A stretch of 64,000 nucleotides of DNA, from contig OZ255841.1 in the NCBI GenBank assembly GCA_965277835.1, positions 806,001 through 870,000 of the forward strand, read 5' to 3'. Positions 55,396 through 64,000 of this stretch are shown here, one piece after another (the first letter of the stretch is position 1; every line of letters begins with the position of its first letter). Origin of the DNA: Arcticimaribacter sp965277835. GTDB lineage: Bacteria; Bacteroidota; Bacteroidia; Flavobacteriales; Flavobacteriaceae. The notes below the pieces were generated by a model that saw nothing but the letters and a program-made list of their open reading frames with translations, did not search any database and was not told where the DNA came from. The translations under genes were made by a program, and so were the position numbers.

Positions 55396-55866
55396 ATGAA
55401 AATATACCGACTCCAAAAAACTCAAAAACTACCTATTTCAGTACCAAAGGCTTGGGATTTTTTAAGCAACCCAGCAAACCTAAAAATAATTACTCCCCCA
55501 TATATGGGGTTTAAGGTGTTAGAAGAAATAGAAGATAAGATGTACGCAGGTCAAATAATAAAATATACGGTCTCCCCTGCTCTAAGGATTCCAATAACAT
55601 GGGTTACCGAAATAACACATGTAGAGTATCAAAAATATTTTGTAGATGAGCAACGCATGGGGCCTTATTCATTTTGGCACCATAAGCACTTTATTAAAGA
55701 AATAAAAAATGGAGTAGAAATGATTGATATTATCGATTATAAAATTCCTTTAGGGATTCTTGGTCAAATTGCACACCCAATTTTAGTGAAGAAAAAACTA
55801 AACGACATTTTTAATTTTCGTTATCATAAATTAATTGAATTATTTGGCGACTACAAAGAAGAATAA
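55396..55866 (+). CDS. SRPBCC (START-like) family protein
   Basis: 156 residues. SRPBCC ligand-binding fold: LPISVPKAWDFLSNPANLKIITPPYMGFKVLE at the start and MGPYSFWHHKHFIKEIKNGVEMIDIIDYKIPLG near the middle. It lies 52 bases before a photolyase gene on the same strand, a pairing seen elsewhere in this phylum near light-linked genes. Ligand unknown. Confidence 0.8.
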   Translation: MKIYRLQKTQKLPISVPKAWDFLSNPANLKIITPPYMGFKVLEEIEDKMYAGQIIKYTVSPALRIPITWVTEITHVEYQKYFVDEQRMGPYSFWHHKHFIKEIKNGVEMIDIIDYKIPLGILGQIAHPILVKKKLNDIFNFRYHKLIELFGDYKEE

Positions 55867-55918
55867 CCAAGCGCAAAATTATTTTATAGCATATTAACAA
55901 ATTTCAATAAAAACCCTT

Positions 55919-57247
55919 TTGACATCTTCAAAACACATTAAACAGACAAAGCCACTAACTCTATTTTGGTTTAGAAGAGATTTACGCATTGATGACAATG
56001 TTGGTCTTTACAAGGCTTTATCTGGAGATAATAAAGTAATGCCCATTTTTATTTTTGATACCAACATATTAAATCAATTATCTAATAAAGACGATGCACG
56101 AGTATCTATAATTCATAGAGCTTTAGAGAAATTATCTAATACTATGGGTAAACACAAGTGTAATATCGGAATGTATTTGGGTAAACCTAAAGATGTCTTC
56201 GAAAAAATTACTGCCGAATATCCTATTGCAAAAGTAATTGCAAACCATGATTATGAACCTTATGCACAGAATAGAGATTCTATTATTAAAAAACTATTAG
56301 CACTTAAAGGAATAGAGTTTGAAACTTTTAAAGATCAAGTAATTTTTGAGAAGAATGAAATCGTAAAAGATGATGGGCTACCCTATAAAGTGTATACGCC
56401 TTACTCTAAAAAATGGCTTACGTCTTTCGAATTAAATGGAATTACACATTATAATTCTGAAACCCTACTTGCTAATTTAGCTCCGCTAAAATCACCTCAA
56501 ATAGCTTTACCCGAAATAGGGTTTATTCCTTCGGATATAGAATACCCTGTTTATAATTTGGAGTCCACTTTAGTTGAAAATTATAATGCCACGCGAGATT
56601 ATCCAAGTTTAAATGGAACCTCAAAAATTGGAGTGCATCTTCGATTTGGGGCTTTGAGCATACGGAAAATAGCTGCAATTGCTGCTATGAAGCAAAACAA
56701 TACGTTTTTAAAAGAATTAATATGGCGCGAGTTTTTTATGCAAATCCTTTGGCATTTTCCACATACGGTAAATAAATGTTTCAAGCCTCAATATGAGCGT
56801 ATTGAATGGAGAAATAATGAAGATGAATTTAAACAATGGTGTGACGGAAACACAGGCTACCCTTTTGTTGACGCAGGTATGCGAGAACTTAACGCTACTG
56901 GTTTTATGCATAATCGGGTACGAATGATAGTAGGAAGTTTTTTATGTAAACATCTACTAATAGACTGGCGTTGGGGCGAAGCTTATTTTGCAGAAAAATT
57001 ATTAGACTACGAGCTCTCTAGCAATATAGGTAATTGGCAATGGGTAGCTGGGTGTGGTGTAGATGCAGCTCCTTATTTTAGAATTTTTAATCCAACCGAG
57101 CAAATAAAAAAATTTGACAAACAATTACAATATATAAAAAAATGGGTGCCTAATTACCAAGAGCTTACCTATCCTCAGCCTATTGTAGATCATAAAATTG
57201 CAAGAGAACGATGCCTAAATGTTTATAAAACAGCTTTGAATAACTAA
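55919..57247 (+). CDS. Cryptochrome/DNA photolyase family protein
   Basis: 442 residues. N-terminal antenna domain starts KPLTLFWFRRDLRIDDNVGLYKAL; C-terminal FAD-binding domain contains TSKIGVHLRFGALSIRKI, LIWREFFMQILWHFP, GNTGYPFVDAGMRELNATGFMHNRVRMIVGSFL and LSSNIGNWQWVAGCGVDAAPYFRIFNP. It repairs cyclobutane dimers using light, or acts as a light sensor; which one is not decided from sequence alone. The start must be TTG at 55919, as no ATG lies upstream of the conserved motif. Its stop is 15 bases from that of hisS. Confidence 0.88.
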   Translation: MTSSKHIKQTKPLTLFWFRRDLRIDDNVGLYKALSGDNKVMPIFIFDTNILNQLSNKDDARVSIIHRALEKLSNTMGKHKCNIGMYLGKPKDVFEKITAEYPIAKVIANHDYEPYAQNRDSIIKKLLALKGIEFETFKDQVIFEKNEIVKDDGLPYKVYTPYSKKWLTSFELNGITHYNSETLLANLAPLKSPQIALPEIGFIPSDIEYPVYNLESTLVENYNATRDYPSLNGTSKIGVHLRFGALSIRKIAAIAAMKQNNTFLKELIWREFFMQILWHFPHTVNKCFKPQYERIEWRNNEDEFKQWCDGNTGYPFVDAGMRELNATGFMHNRVRMIVGSFLCKHLLIDWRWGEAYFAEKLLDYELSSNIGNWQWVAGCGVDAAPYFRIFNPTEQIKKFDKQLQYIKKWVPNYQELTYPQPIVDHKIARERCLNVYKTALNN

Positions 57248-57262
57248 TATCTATAAGCGTAA

Positions 57263-58642
57263 TTAATCTAATAGAACCTCACTCACAACTTTATTCAAGT
57301 CTTTTAATGGGTAACTAGTTTGTGTTCCTAAGTCCATATTCTTAAGCATAAAAACCCCGTTTTCTTTTTCTTCTGAACCTATTATAACAACAAAAGGTAT
57401 TGATTTGGAATTGGCATAAGAAAACTGCTTTTTCATTTTAACAAAGTCTGGATAAAACTCACAACGAATATTATTTGAACGCAATTCTTGTATATGCTTA
57501 TTACATAAAAAAGCATAATCATCTCCAAAATTTGCAAAAAGCACTTGTGTTTGTGTTTGCGCTGATTTTGGAAAAAGTTTTAATTCTTCAAGTATTAAAT
57601 AAATTCTATCAAACCCGAAAGATATACCTACGCCACTCATATTTTTAAGCCCAAAGCCTGCGGTTAGGTTATCATATCGACCACCGCCAGCAATTGAGCC
57701 CATTTTAAAACCTTTAGGCGGAGGTACTTCAAAAATACAACCCGTATAATAGTTAAGCCCCCTAGCTAAAGTTACGTCAACCATAATCTGCATTGACTTT
57801 AATCCAATTCTCTTAACAGAATCTACTACAAACTTCAGCTCTTCTATCCCTTTAGTACCAATTTCAGAATCCTTAAGGAAAAGAGTTAATGTTTCTATTG
57901 TTTCTTCGGTATCGCCTTTAAGCTCTATAAACGGAATGATTTTATTTATTGCCTCTTCTGAAAAGCCTTTTACTGTTAATTCTGTTATCACTCCTTCTTT
58001 ACCTATTTTATCTAACTTATCAAGAGCAACAGTAAAATCTATCATTTGTTCCGATACCCCTAATACCTCAGTAATACCAGCTAAAATTTTACGGTTATTA
58101 ACTTTTAAACAGGTGTCCTCTAATCCGAGAGACGTAAAAACGTGGTCGTATAAGGTGCATAGCTCTACCTCTTGCCACAAAGATGTGCTCCCTACTATAT
58201 CCGCATCGCATTGTGTAAACTCTTGAAAACGACCATGCTGTGGTCTTTCGGCTCGCCAAACAGGTTGAATTTGATAACGTTTAAATGGAAATGTAATTTC
58301 ATTTTGATGCTGCACAACGTACCTAGCAAATGGAACTGTGAGGTCATATCGCAAAGCCTTTTCTGACAAAGAGTTTGAAAAAAGAGCTAACTTCTCATTT
58401 TTCAATGCTTCTAAATCTGCCTTTTTAAGCTTATTCCCTGAATTAAGAATCTTAAAAATTAATTGATCACCTTCGTCTCCATACTTTCCTAATAAAGTTT
58501 CTGTTTTTTCAAATGATGGGGTCTCAATAGGTTCAAAACCAAATTTTTCAAATGATGTAAATAATATATTCTTGAAATAGTTGCGTCGAGCAACTTCTTT
58601 AGACGAAAAATCTCTTGTCCCTTTGGGTATGGAAGGTTTCAT
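57263..58642 (-). CDS. hisS: Histidyl-tRNA synthetase
   Basis: 459 residues. Class II synthetase: motif 1 region PKGTRDFSSKEVARRNY; YDLTVPFARYV; motif 2 RAERPQHGRFQEFTQCDADIVG; the histidine signature LARGLNYYTGCIFEV; motif 3-like GGGRYDNL and GISFGFDR; and a C-terminal anticodon-binding domain (VLFANFGDDYAFLCNKHIQELR). Length is typical of Bacteroidota enzymes. It follows the rplI terminator and has its own control region. Confidence 0.95.
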   Translation of the reverse strand: MKPSIPKGTRDFSSKEVARRNYFKNILFTSFEKFGFEPIETPSFEKTETLLGKYGDEGDQLIFKILNSGNKLKKADLEALKNEKLALFSNSLSEKALRYDLTVPFARYVVQHQNEITFPFKRYQIQPVWRAERPQHGRFQEFTQCDADIVGSTSLWQEVELCTLYDHVFTSLGLEDTCLKVNNRKILAGITEVLGVSEQMIDFTVALDKLDKIGKEGVITELTVKGFSEEAINKIIPFIELKGDTEETIETLTLFLKDSEIGTKGIEELKFVVDSVKRIGLKSMQIMVDVTLARGLNYYTGCIFEVPPPKGFKMGSIAGGGRYDNLTAGFGLKNMSGVGISFGFDRIYLILEELKLFPKSAQTQTQVLFANFGDDYAFLCNKHIQELRSNNIRCEFYPDFVKMKKQFSYANSKSIPFVVIIGSEEKENGVFMLKNMDLGTQTSYPLKDLNKVVSEVLLD

Positions 58643-58710
58643 TTTATTAAATCAAAACAAACTTAAAAGCAAATATCTTACTTTAAGTTGAAAGTTGGTT
58701 AGTATTTTAT

Positions 58711-58737
58711 AAAAAAACCCACCTTAGTAGGTGGGTT
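58711..58737 (-). terminator. Terminator of the rpsF-rpsR-rplI operon
   Basis: On the minus strand, AACCCACCT, loop ACTA, AGGTGGGTT, then a run of T (complement of A7 at 58711-58717). It begins 32 bases after the rplI stop. Confidence 0.85.
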
Positions 58738-58768
58738 AATAAATAATATTCGGAGTATAACAAATACC

Positions 58769-59215
58769 TTATTCTGCAATAATCTCAAAAGGTACTTGAA
58801 CAACTACATCACGATGCAAACGCACAGTAGCCTCATAAGAACCTAATCGCTTAATCGTTTTACCTGGTAGTGTAATAAATTTCTTTTCAACAGCTTGGTT
58901 GTTTTGCTCAAGAGCATCGGCTATATCTTGGTTTCCTACTGAACCAAATAATTTATCGCCGCTTCCAACTTTAGATTTTATTTTAATTTCAAGTTCTTGA
59001 ATTTTCTTAGCCACTTTTTGAGCTTCATCTACTAATCTTTTCTCTTTAAAAGCACGTTGCTTCAAAGTCTCTGCAAGAACTTTTTTTGCCGATGAAGTTG
59101 CCATAACGCCTTTCCCTTGAGGGATTAAAAAGTTACGCCCATAACCGTTTTTTACACTTACGATGTCATCCTTAAATCCAAGGTTTTGAACATCTTCTTT
59201 GAGTATCAGTTCCAT
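58769..59215 (-). CDS. rplI: 50S ribosomal protein L9
   Basis: 148 residues. N-terminal signature MELILKEDVQNLGFKDDIVSVKNGYGRNFLIPQG, a long central helix (residues 40-75), and C-terminal domain KIKSKVGSGDKLFGSVGNQDIADAL. Part of the large ribosomal subunit. It starts 12 bases after rpsR and ends the small operon. Confidence 0.97.
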   Translation of the reverse strand: MELILKEDVQNLGFKDDIVSVKNGYGRNFLIPQGKGVMATSSAKKVLAETLKQRAFKEKRLVDEAQKVAKKIQELEIKIKSKVGSGDKLFGSVGNQDIADALEQNNQAVEKKFITLPGKTIKRLGSYEATVRLHRDVVVQVPFEIIAE

Positions 59216-59227
59216 TTATCTAATTTT

Positions 59228-59524
59228 TTATTTTAATAAATCGCCTACATAAGGCATTAAAGCTAAATGACGTGCACGCTTAACAGCCACAGAAACTTTT
59301 CTTTGATACTTCAACGATGTTCCCGTCAAGCGACGAGGAAGTAATTTACCTTGTTCGTTCACAAATTTGATTAAAAAATCGGGATCTTTATAATCAATAT
59401 ATTTAATACCTGACCTTTTAAAACGACAGTATTTTTTCTTGTTATTTGTTTCAATACTTAAAGGAGTTAAATAACGTATTTCCCCTTCTTTCTTTCCTGA
59501 ATTTTGTTCTTCAATTTTTGACAT
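59228..59524 (-). CDS. rpsR: 30S ribosomal protein S18
   Basis: 98 residues from ATG 59524. The S18 core is KKYCRFKRSGIKYIDYKDPDFLIKFVNEQGKLLPRRLTGTSLKYQRKVSVAVKRARHLALMPYV. The N-terminus has about 30 extra residues (EEQNSGKKEGEIRYLTPLSIE) compared with E. coli S18, as is usual in Bacteroidota. It follows rpsF by 6 bases; S18 pairs with S6 on the ribosomal platform. Confidence 0.97.
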   Translation of the reverse strand: MSKIEEQNSGKKEGEIRYLTPLSIETNNKKKYCRFKRSGIKYIDYKDPDFLIKFVNEQGKLLPRRLTGTSLKYQRKVSVAVKRARHLALMPYVGDLLK

Positions 59525-59530
59525 AATCAA

Positions 59531-59863
59531 CTAGGCTTTTTGTTTTTTTACTCGTTTCTCTGCCCAAGCAACAGCATGTTTATCAAGTTTTACCGTAAGG
59601 TAACGCATAATACGCTCATCTCTTCTAAATTCTACCTCTAAAGGAGAAATAGCTTCTCCTGATACAGTAAATTCAAAAAGGTGGTAAAAACCGCTTTTTT
59701 TGTTTTGAATAGGGTACGCTAATTTTTTTAGCCCCCAATCTTCTTTGTTGATTAACTTAGCCCCTTTATCTACTAAAAGGTCTTCAAATTTTTTGACTGT
59801 TTCCTTTATCTGTTCATCAGATAAAACGGGATTTAAAATGAAAACAGTTTCATAATGATTCAT
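59531..59863 (-). CDS. rpsF: 30S ribosomal protein S6
   Basis: 110 residues. S6 core: MNHYETVFILNPVLSDEQIKETVKKFEDLLVDKGAKLINKEDWGLKKLAYPIQNKKSGFYHLFEF and DERIMRYLTVKLDKHAVAWAEKR. First gene of the rpsF-rpsR-rplI operon, with a well-formed promoter 23-53 bases upstream. Confidence 0.97.
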   Translation of the reverse strand: MNHYETVFILNPVLSDEQIKETVKKFEDLLVDKGAKLINKEDWGLKKLAYPIQNKKSGFYHLFEFTVSGEAISPLEVEFRRDERIMRYLTVKLDKHAVAWAEKRVKKQKA

Positions 59864-59885
59864 ACTTTATATTATTTTAAGTGTG

Positions 59886-59916
59886 CAAAAATAAGCAAAC
59901 ACTAGCATACAACAAA
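59886..59916 (-). promoter_or_regulatory. Promoter of the rpsF operon
   Basis: Minus strand: TTTG (59916-59913), 19 bp, TATTTTTG (59893-59886). Matches the Bacteroidota -33/-7 consensus exactly. Predicted transcript start is about 59880, giving a leader of only about 17 bases, too short for the S6:S18-binding CCG-box leader known from other phyla. Confidence 0.65.
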
Positions 59917-59984
59917 ATATTTTAAATTATTTTTATTTCTAAAGATAGCTTTAAAAAAGCAATGTGTATTAGTTAAATAATACC

Positions 59985-60026
59985 AAAAAAAATACTCCAA
60001 TAAACTTTTAAATTTATTGGAGTATT
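59985..60026 (-). terminator. Terminator of the lipoprotein gene at 60051
   Basis: Perfect 14-bp arms (59991-60004 and 60013-60026; AATACTCCAATAAA / TTTATTGGAGTATT) around an 8-base loop, then a run of eight T on the minus strand. It is 24 bases downstream of the stop. Confidence 0.85.
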
Positions 60027-60050
60027 TAACTCTATTTTAAAGCAAATGGC

Positions 60051-60947
60051 TTAGTACCACCATGACCTTTTCTTAATAGTAATAGTTTGTGAAACACCAT
60101 TAGTAGTTACTACATAAGTGTTATCGCAAGTACCATTACCATAGTCAATAACTTTAGTTGTTGTACCATCTACTATTGTAACCTTTCCTTCTACTGGGTA
60201 ATGACGCGTATATCGTTCACAACTTTTTAAATATTTAAGAGCTGAATTAATTGTTCTCGAATAGTTTGTTACTGTACCGCTTGAAGCTGTGTATTTAGAA
60301 CTTTCGCTCCCCGTTACTGTTGTATAATGAGTACTTCTATCTCCTGTTCTATATTTGAATTTAACTTTTGACGATTCAGCAGTTTCAACAGAATTATCAG
60401 AATATGTATACTTCCCTCCTGTTAAAGTTCTACGGGTAGTTCTATTACCATTAGAATCAACAGCAGTTACTTCTCTACGGCTTGTACCTTCAATTTTTAT
60501 ACCATAAGACGTAAAGTTACTATATACTACTTGCTTATATGAACCAACTGTACTAGTACTTACCGAACTTGTAATAATTATTTTACCAGTACGATTTCTA
60601 CATCCAGTAGTTCCCCAATCAATAGTTCGTGTTTTTACTCCATTTGCTGTAGTATCAGTAACAGTAGCACACCTCCCGTGTCGAGATTTAAACGAATCGT
60701 GAGAATTCTGAGAAGCAGAACTACTCGCGCCTCGAGCACTTAATGACGGTGCTGTAAAAGACAAGTTTATTGCATCATCTATTAACTCGTCTGTTAATTC
60801 TAATACTGCTCGCCTTTCTTCCGTATCTTCCAAAAAGGCAAGAGTATCAACGTTAGTAGTATCTATATCTACTGAACTCGATTCTTCCTTTGAGCAAGAA
60901 GCTAAGAAAATAATTAAACTAAAAAATAAAAATATACTCTTTTTCAT
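60051..60947 (-). CDS. Lipoprotein of unknown function
   Basis: 298 residues from ATG 60947 (MKKSIFLFFSLIIFLASC, lipobox Cys18). The mature part is very rich in Ser and Thr and forms beta-strand-like repeats; two segments look alike: CATVTDTTANGVKTRTIDWGTTGC and the C-terminal KVTIVDGTTTKVIDYGNGTC, so the protein may carry two related domains. No known domain recognised. The longer ORF from 61001 has no signal-like start and is rejected. Surface or periplasmic. Confidence 0.75.
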   Translation of the reverse strand: MKKSIFLFFSLIIFLASCSKEESSSVDIDTTNVDTLAFLEDTEERRAVLELTDELIDDAINLSFTAPSLSARGASSSASQNSHDSFKSRHGRCATVTDTTANGVKTRTIDWGTTGCRNRTGKIIITSSVSTSTVGSYKQVVYSNFTSYGIKIEGTSRREVTAVDSNGNRTTRRTLTGGKYTYSDNSVETAESSKVKFKYRTGDRSTHYTTVTGSESSKYTASSGTVTNYSRTINSALKYLKSCERYTRHYPVEGKVTIVDGTTTKVIDYGNGTCDNTYVVTTNGVSQTITIKKRSWWY

Positions 60948-61044
60948 GTTAAATAAATTAAAAATTAATATCGTAACTCCTAAAAACAATAACCATGCCA
61001 AAAATTTTTACATTCTGATAATCAATCCTTTATGTTGAAATAAT

Positions 61045-63495
61045 TTACTGAGGGTCAACATCAATTGAAACTTTCACACCCTTATAACCAGAAATTGTTT
61101 CAAAACTTTTTATAATTCTTTTTATAACCTCTTTAACCTTATTTCTTTCGGTGTTATTTGTAAACTTAATCAAAATTTGCTTATGATATTGATTTCTAAT
61201 ACGCGAAATGGCAGGAGATACTGGACCTAAAATAGGACTCTTAAGCCTAAGAGCCAAAGTATTTGCAAACCACTGGGAAGCCATATCTGCTTTTTGATAA
61301 TCTCGCGCTTTTAATGCAATACGAATTAATCTATGAAAAGGCGGATACTGATACTCTTCTCGTTCTCTAAGTTGTGTTGTAAAAAATGAATCGTAATCAT
61401 TATTAATAACCTGAGCTAATATTGTGTGATCTGGGGTAAACGTTTGTATCATTACTTTGCCTTGTTCTTTGGAACGCCCCGAACGACCTGCAACTTGAGA
61501 AAGTATTTGAAATCCGCGTTCGTGGGCTCTAAAATCTGGGTAATTCAGTAACGGATCAGCATTTATAACGCCTACTAAAGCTACATTCTTAAAGTCCAAT
61601 CCTTTTGTTAGCATTTGAGTCCCAACCAAAATCTGCACGTCTCCTTGAGTAAAAGATTCTATAATAGTATTAAAAGACTGCTTCCCTCTTGTACTATCCC
61701 AATCCATTCGAGCTACTTTCACATCTGGGAAAAGTGTGTTAACCTGTTCTTCAATTTGTTGAGTACCTAACCCTTTAATGTCTAAAGAGTTACTCCCACA
61801 AGAACCACAAGCTACTGGTTTAGCTATATGATAACCACAATAGTGGCACTTCAATTGTTTACTATATTTATGATAGGTCAATGTTACATCGCAATTTGTA
61901 CACTGAGGAATATGTCCGCATGTAAAACATTCCATTACAGGAGCGTATCCTCTACGGTTTTGAAATAAAATAACTTGCCTTTTGTCTGTCAAAACATTTT
62001 GAATTGCATCAATCAATTGGTGAGAAAACAATCCTTTCATCTTTTTCTTACGATACGATTCTTTCAAATCAATACATTCGATACTAGGCATTAGTACTTT
62101 TCCGTAACGTGATTTGAGTTGAGCGTAACCGTATTTCGATTGACTGACATTAAAACGTGTTTCGACGGCAGGGGTTGCAGAACCTAACAACACCTTAGCT
62201 CCGTGCTGTTTCCCTAGAACAATAGCAGTATCTCGTGCATGGTAACGAGGAGCAGGGTCGAATTGTTTAAAAGAACTGTCATGCTCTTCATCTACAATTA
62301 TAAGACCTAAGTTTTTAAACGGCAAAAAAATTGAAGACCGTGCGCCTAATATAATTTGTGCCTTATCACGTTTGTTAAGAATATTATTCCAAACTTCTAC
62401 CCGCTCATGAATTGAGAACTTAGAATGGTAAACAACTACCTTTGAACCAAATCGCTCTTGCAATCTATGAATCATTTGAGTAGTTAGCGATATTTCTGGT
62501 AATAGGTATAAAACTTGTTTTTGCAGTTCTAAGGCTTTCTCTATTAATTTAAAATAAACCTCTGTTTTACCAGAAGAAGTAACACCTTCTAATAAAGCTA
62601 CATCGTAGGTATTAAACTGACTCTCTATTGTAACAAAAGCCTCTTTTTGATCTGACGATAAGCTATATGCTTTTTTAATTAATTTAGGCACATAAGGTTC
62701 TCTATCTTCTTCAAAAAATGTTTCTTCTAAAATCTCCTTATCAATCAATGTTTTAAGTGTCGAAGAAGTTGTATTAGTTTGTTTTAATAAAGAAGACACC
62801 TTTATCCATTGATCCAAATCGCCTTGCTTACCGCAAATCCCAAGAATAATTGAATTTTGTTTTGGTGCATTTTTTAAAGAGTCAAATAATGTTGTAAGTA
62901 CTTTTTCATTATAAAAACGTTTAGCAAGCCTAACATAACGAACTCGCTTAGGTTTAAACTTTTCCTTCAATTCTTGAAATGATTCTATTACGTCTTCATC
63001 AAGTAATTTTTGAATTAAAGGGAAAATGTTTTTATATCCTACTATTTTTCTAACCTCCTCAATAGTTAAGGTCTTTACATCCAAAGCTTCTAAAATTAAA
63101 AACTCTTCATCCGAAAACTTTTCTAATACTACTTCTTTCTGAGTGTTTTTGCGTATTAAAGTTTCGCTAGTCAACAAAAGTGCCGATGGTAAAGCTGCCC
63201 TAAGAATAGAGCCCATTGAACATAAATAATAAGAAGATATCCAATTCCAAAGGTGTATTTGCTGTTCCGTAATAATTGGGAAGTCTTCTAAAATTACGGC
63301 TATGGTTTTGGGTTCGTATGTTTGTGGCGCAACGCGATGCTTTTTATATACAATTGCTGTGTACATTTTATTCTTACCAAACGGCACACCTACTCTAAAT
63401 CCTATGGATAAAAATTCATATTCTTCTTCCGTAACCCAATACGTAAAAGGTTTTGGTAATGCCAATGGTAATAATACATCAATAAAAAAACGCAT
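61045..63495 (-). CDS. priA: Primosomal replication protein PriA (helicase)
   Basis: 816 residues. Restarts stalled forks by loading the replisome. The N-terminal DNA-binding region (MRFFIDVLLPLALPKPFTYWV) precedes a DEAD-like helicase: Walker A GVTSSGKTE and Walker B IIVDEEHDSSFKQ. The zinc-binding Cys are CFTCGHIPQCTNCDVTLTYHK and KCHYCGY...CGSCGS, in the helicase C half, with the motif LVGTQMLTKGLDF. ATG 63495 is chosen over an upstream TTG. Length is normal. Confidence 0.95.
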   Translation of the reverse strand: MRFFIDVLLPLALPKPFTYWVTEEEYEFLSIGFRVGVPFGKNKMYTAIVYKKHRVAPQTYEPKTIAVILEDFPIITEQQIHLWNWISSYYLCSMGSILRAALPSALLLTSETLIRKNTQKEVVLEKFSDEEFLILEALDVKTLTIEEVRKIVGYKNIFPLIQKLLDEDVIESFQELKEKFKPKRVRYVRLAKRFYNEKVLTTLFDSLKNAPKQNSIILGICGKQGDLDQWIKVSSLLKQTNTTSSTLKTLIDKEILEETFFEEDREPYVPKLIKKAYSLSSDQKEAFVTIESQFNTYDVALLEGVTSSGKTEVYFKLIEKALELQKQVLYLLPEISLTTQMIHRLQERFGSKVVVYHSKFSIHERVEVWNNILNKRDKAQIILGARSSIFLPFKNLGLIIVDEEHDSSFKQFDPAPRYHARDTAIVLGKQHGAKVLLGSATPAVETRFNVSQSKYGYAQLKSRYGKVLMPSIECIDLKESYRKKKMKGLFSHQLIDAIQNVLTDKRQVILFQNRRGYAPVMECFTCGHIPQCTNCDVTLTYHKYSKQLKCHYCGYHIAKPVACGSCGSNSLDIKGLGTQQIEEQVNTLFPDVKVARMDWDSTRGKQSFNTIIESFTQGDVQILVGTQMLTKGLDFKNVALVGVINADPLLNYPDFRAHERGFQILSQVAGRSGRSKEQGKVMIQTFTPDHTILAQVINNDYDSFFTTQLREREEYQYPPFHRLIRIALKARDYQKADMASQWFANTLALRLKSPILGPVSPAISRIRNQYHKQILIKFTNNTERNKVKEVIKRIIKSFETISGYKGVKVSIDVDPQ

Positions 63496-63515
63496 AAACA
63501 AGTATTAGTATTACT

Positions 63516-64000
63516 CTAGACTGATTTATTTATTTTATTAAGCGTAGCGTTAAGCTCAAAACCCAGTAATAATAAAATAGAATTAATCCATATATATAAC
63601 ATAAATAACAATAAGGTTCCTATTGAGCCATAAAGTTGATTGTACGTAGAAAACCGATCTACATATATACCAAAAAGATAGGTGTTAACAATTAACAAAA
63701 AAATAGTCATAAAAGCACCTGAAGAAAAAAAGCGCGTAACTCTTCCTTTGGTTCCAAAAAAGTACAAAATGGAGATAGAAAAATATGCAAGCAATATAAA
63801 AAAGAATATTTGCCCTACGCGGAGCCAATTAATAGTATTAGGTATAAAATCTTCGATATTCTTTAAGAAATGTAGTTCGAAAAAAATAAAAACAGCCGTT
63901 GCAATTAGCAAAAGGAAAGCGAGTAAAATACTTACTCCCATTGAAATAAAATATTGTCTAAAAAAATTTCGAGTGAAGTCTATATGATATGATTCTTCGA
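63516..64000 (-). CDS. YihY/BrkB family inner-membrane protein (C-terminal part)
   Basis: Partial: the frame continues beyond the right edge. The visible 161 residues contain FTRNFFRQYFISMGVSILLAFLLLIATAVFIFF, a central helix pair (RVGQIFFFILLAYFSISILYFFGTKG) and the family end IGTLLLFMLYIWINSILLLLGFELNATLN. YihY-like proteins have six helices and unknown transport function. The internal Met at 63941 is not the start. It ends 20 bases before priA starts on the same strand. Confidence 0.8.
   Translation of the reverse strand, partial: EESYHIDFTRNFFRQYFISMGVSILLAFLLLIATAVFIFFELHFLKNIEDFIPNTINWLRVGQIFFFILLAYFSISILYFFGTKGRVTRFFSSGAFMTIFLLIVNTYLFGIYVDRFSTYNQLYGSIGTLLLFMLYIWINSILLLLGFELNATLNKINKSV

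Noticed and set aside
59864..59885. S6:S18 autoregulatory leader before rpsF
   Set aside because: The predicted transcript leader is about 17 bases and contains no CCG box or stem, so there is no room for the known element.
1..64000. tRNA, rRNA, CRISPR, transposase, phage or restriction genes
   Set aside because: No conserved RNA fold or direct-repeat/spacer pattern seen, and none of the translated products resembles a transposase, integrase, Cas or restriction enzyme.

Overview
The window is AT-rich DNA from a member of the Bacteroidota, most likely a Flavobacteriaceae species. The support is: promoters of the TTTG / TAnnTTTG type; many short-signal lipoproteins; families typical of the group (DUF4834, YfhO, DUF5117 zinc protease, a CcsB-CcsA fusion, PIG-L/LmbE deacetylase, SSS symporter with a long cytoplasmic insert); and an arginine operon built around an ArgF'-type N-acylornithine carbamoyltransferase. 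No rRNA, tRNA, CRISPR, phage or insertion sequence was seen. Most of the window looks like ordinary chromosomal core.

Layout. 1-4263 (minus): a large surface lipoprotein of alternating fibronectin-III and leucine-rich modules. It runs off the left edge and is split by an apparent +1 frameshift at a C4 run. 4569-7926 (plus): dihydrolipoyl dehydrogenase and two lipoproteins. 7995-11734 (minus): an integral membrane acyltransferase-like protein and ClpB. 11851-20581 (minus): a tightly packed operon acyltransferase-argG-argC-proC-argD-argF'-argB-argE-argH. 20658-20791 holds a promoter, a 26-residue leader peptide with Arg codons at its end and an intrinsic terminator, which together look like a ribosome-mediated arginine attenuator. 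20851-29951: tilS, alanine dehydrogenase, an acyltransferase and an outer-membrane barrel, then DUF4834-YfhO-flippase. 30070-38806: uvrA, an ECF sigma factor with an unlisted 44-residue gene, SulP transporter, zinc protease, TerB-like protein. 38813-46731: DUF6174 protein, EamA exporter, CcsBA cytochrome c assembly protein, acetyltransferase, KDG kinase, dienelactone hydrolase, truncated haemoglobin and a 40-residue membrane protein. 46846-53800: DUF2520-kdsC-maf-secreted protein-PIG-L-SSS symporter, close-packed. 53861-64000: acetyltransferase, DUF2911 protein, SRPBCC protein, photolyase, hisS, rpsF-rpsR-rplI, a lipoprotein, priA and a partial YihY/BrkB protein.

How the genes fit together. 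The arginine operon carries glutamate to arginine through N-acylated citrulline rather than free ornithine and citrulline. ArgF' has Ser at the position that sets acyl specificity (Pro in the Bacteroides succinyl enzyme, Glu in the Xanthomonas acetyl enzyme). No argA or argJ is present, so the first gene, a GNAT protein with a Cys cluster, is the candidate for acylating glutamate. The leader peptide and terminator upstream would tie expression to charged arginyl-tRNA. This arginine control region is the most notable unlisted element in the window.
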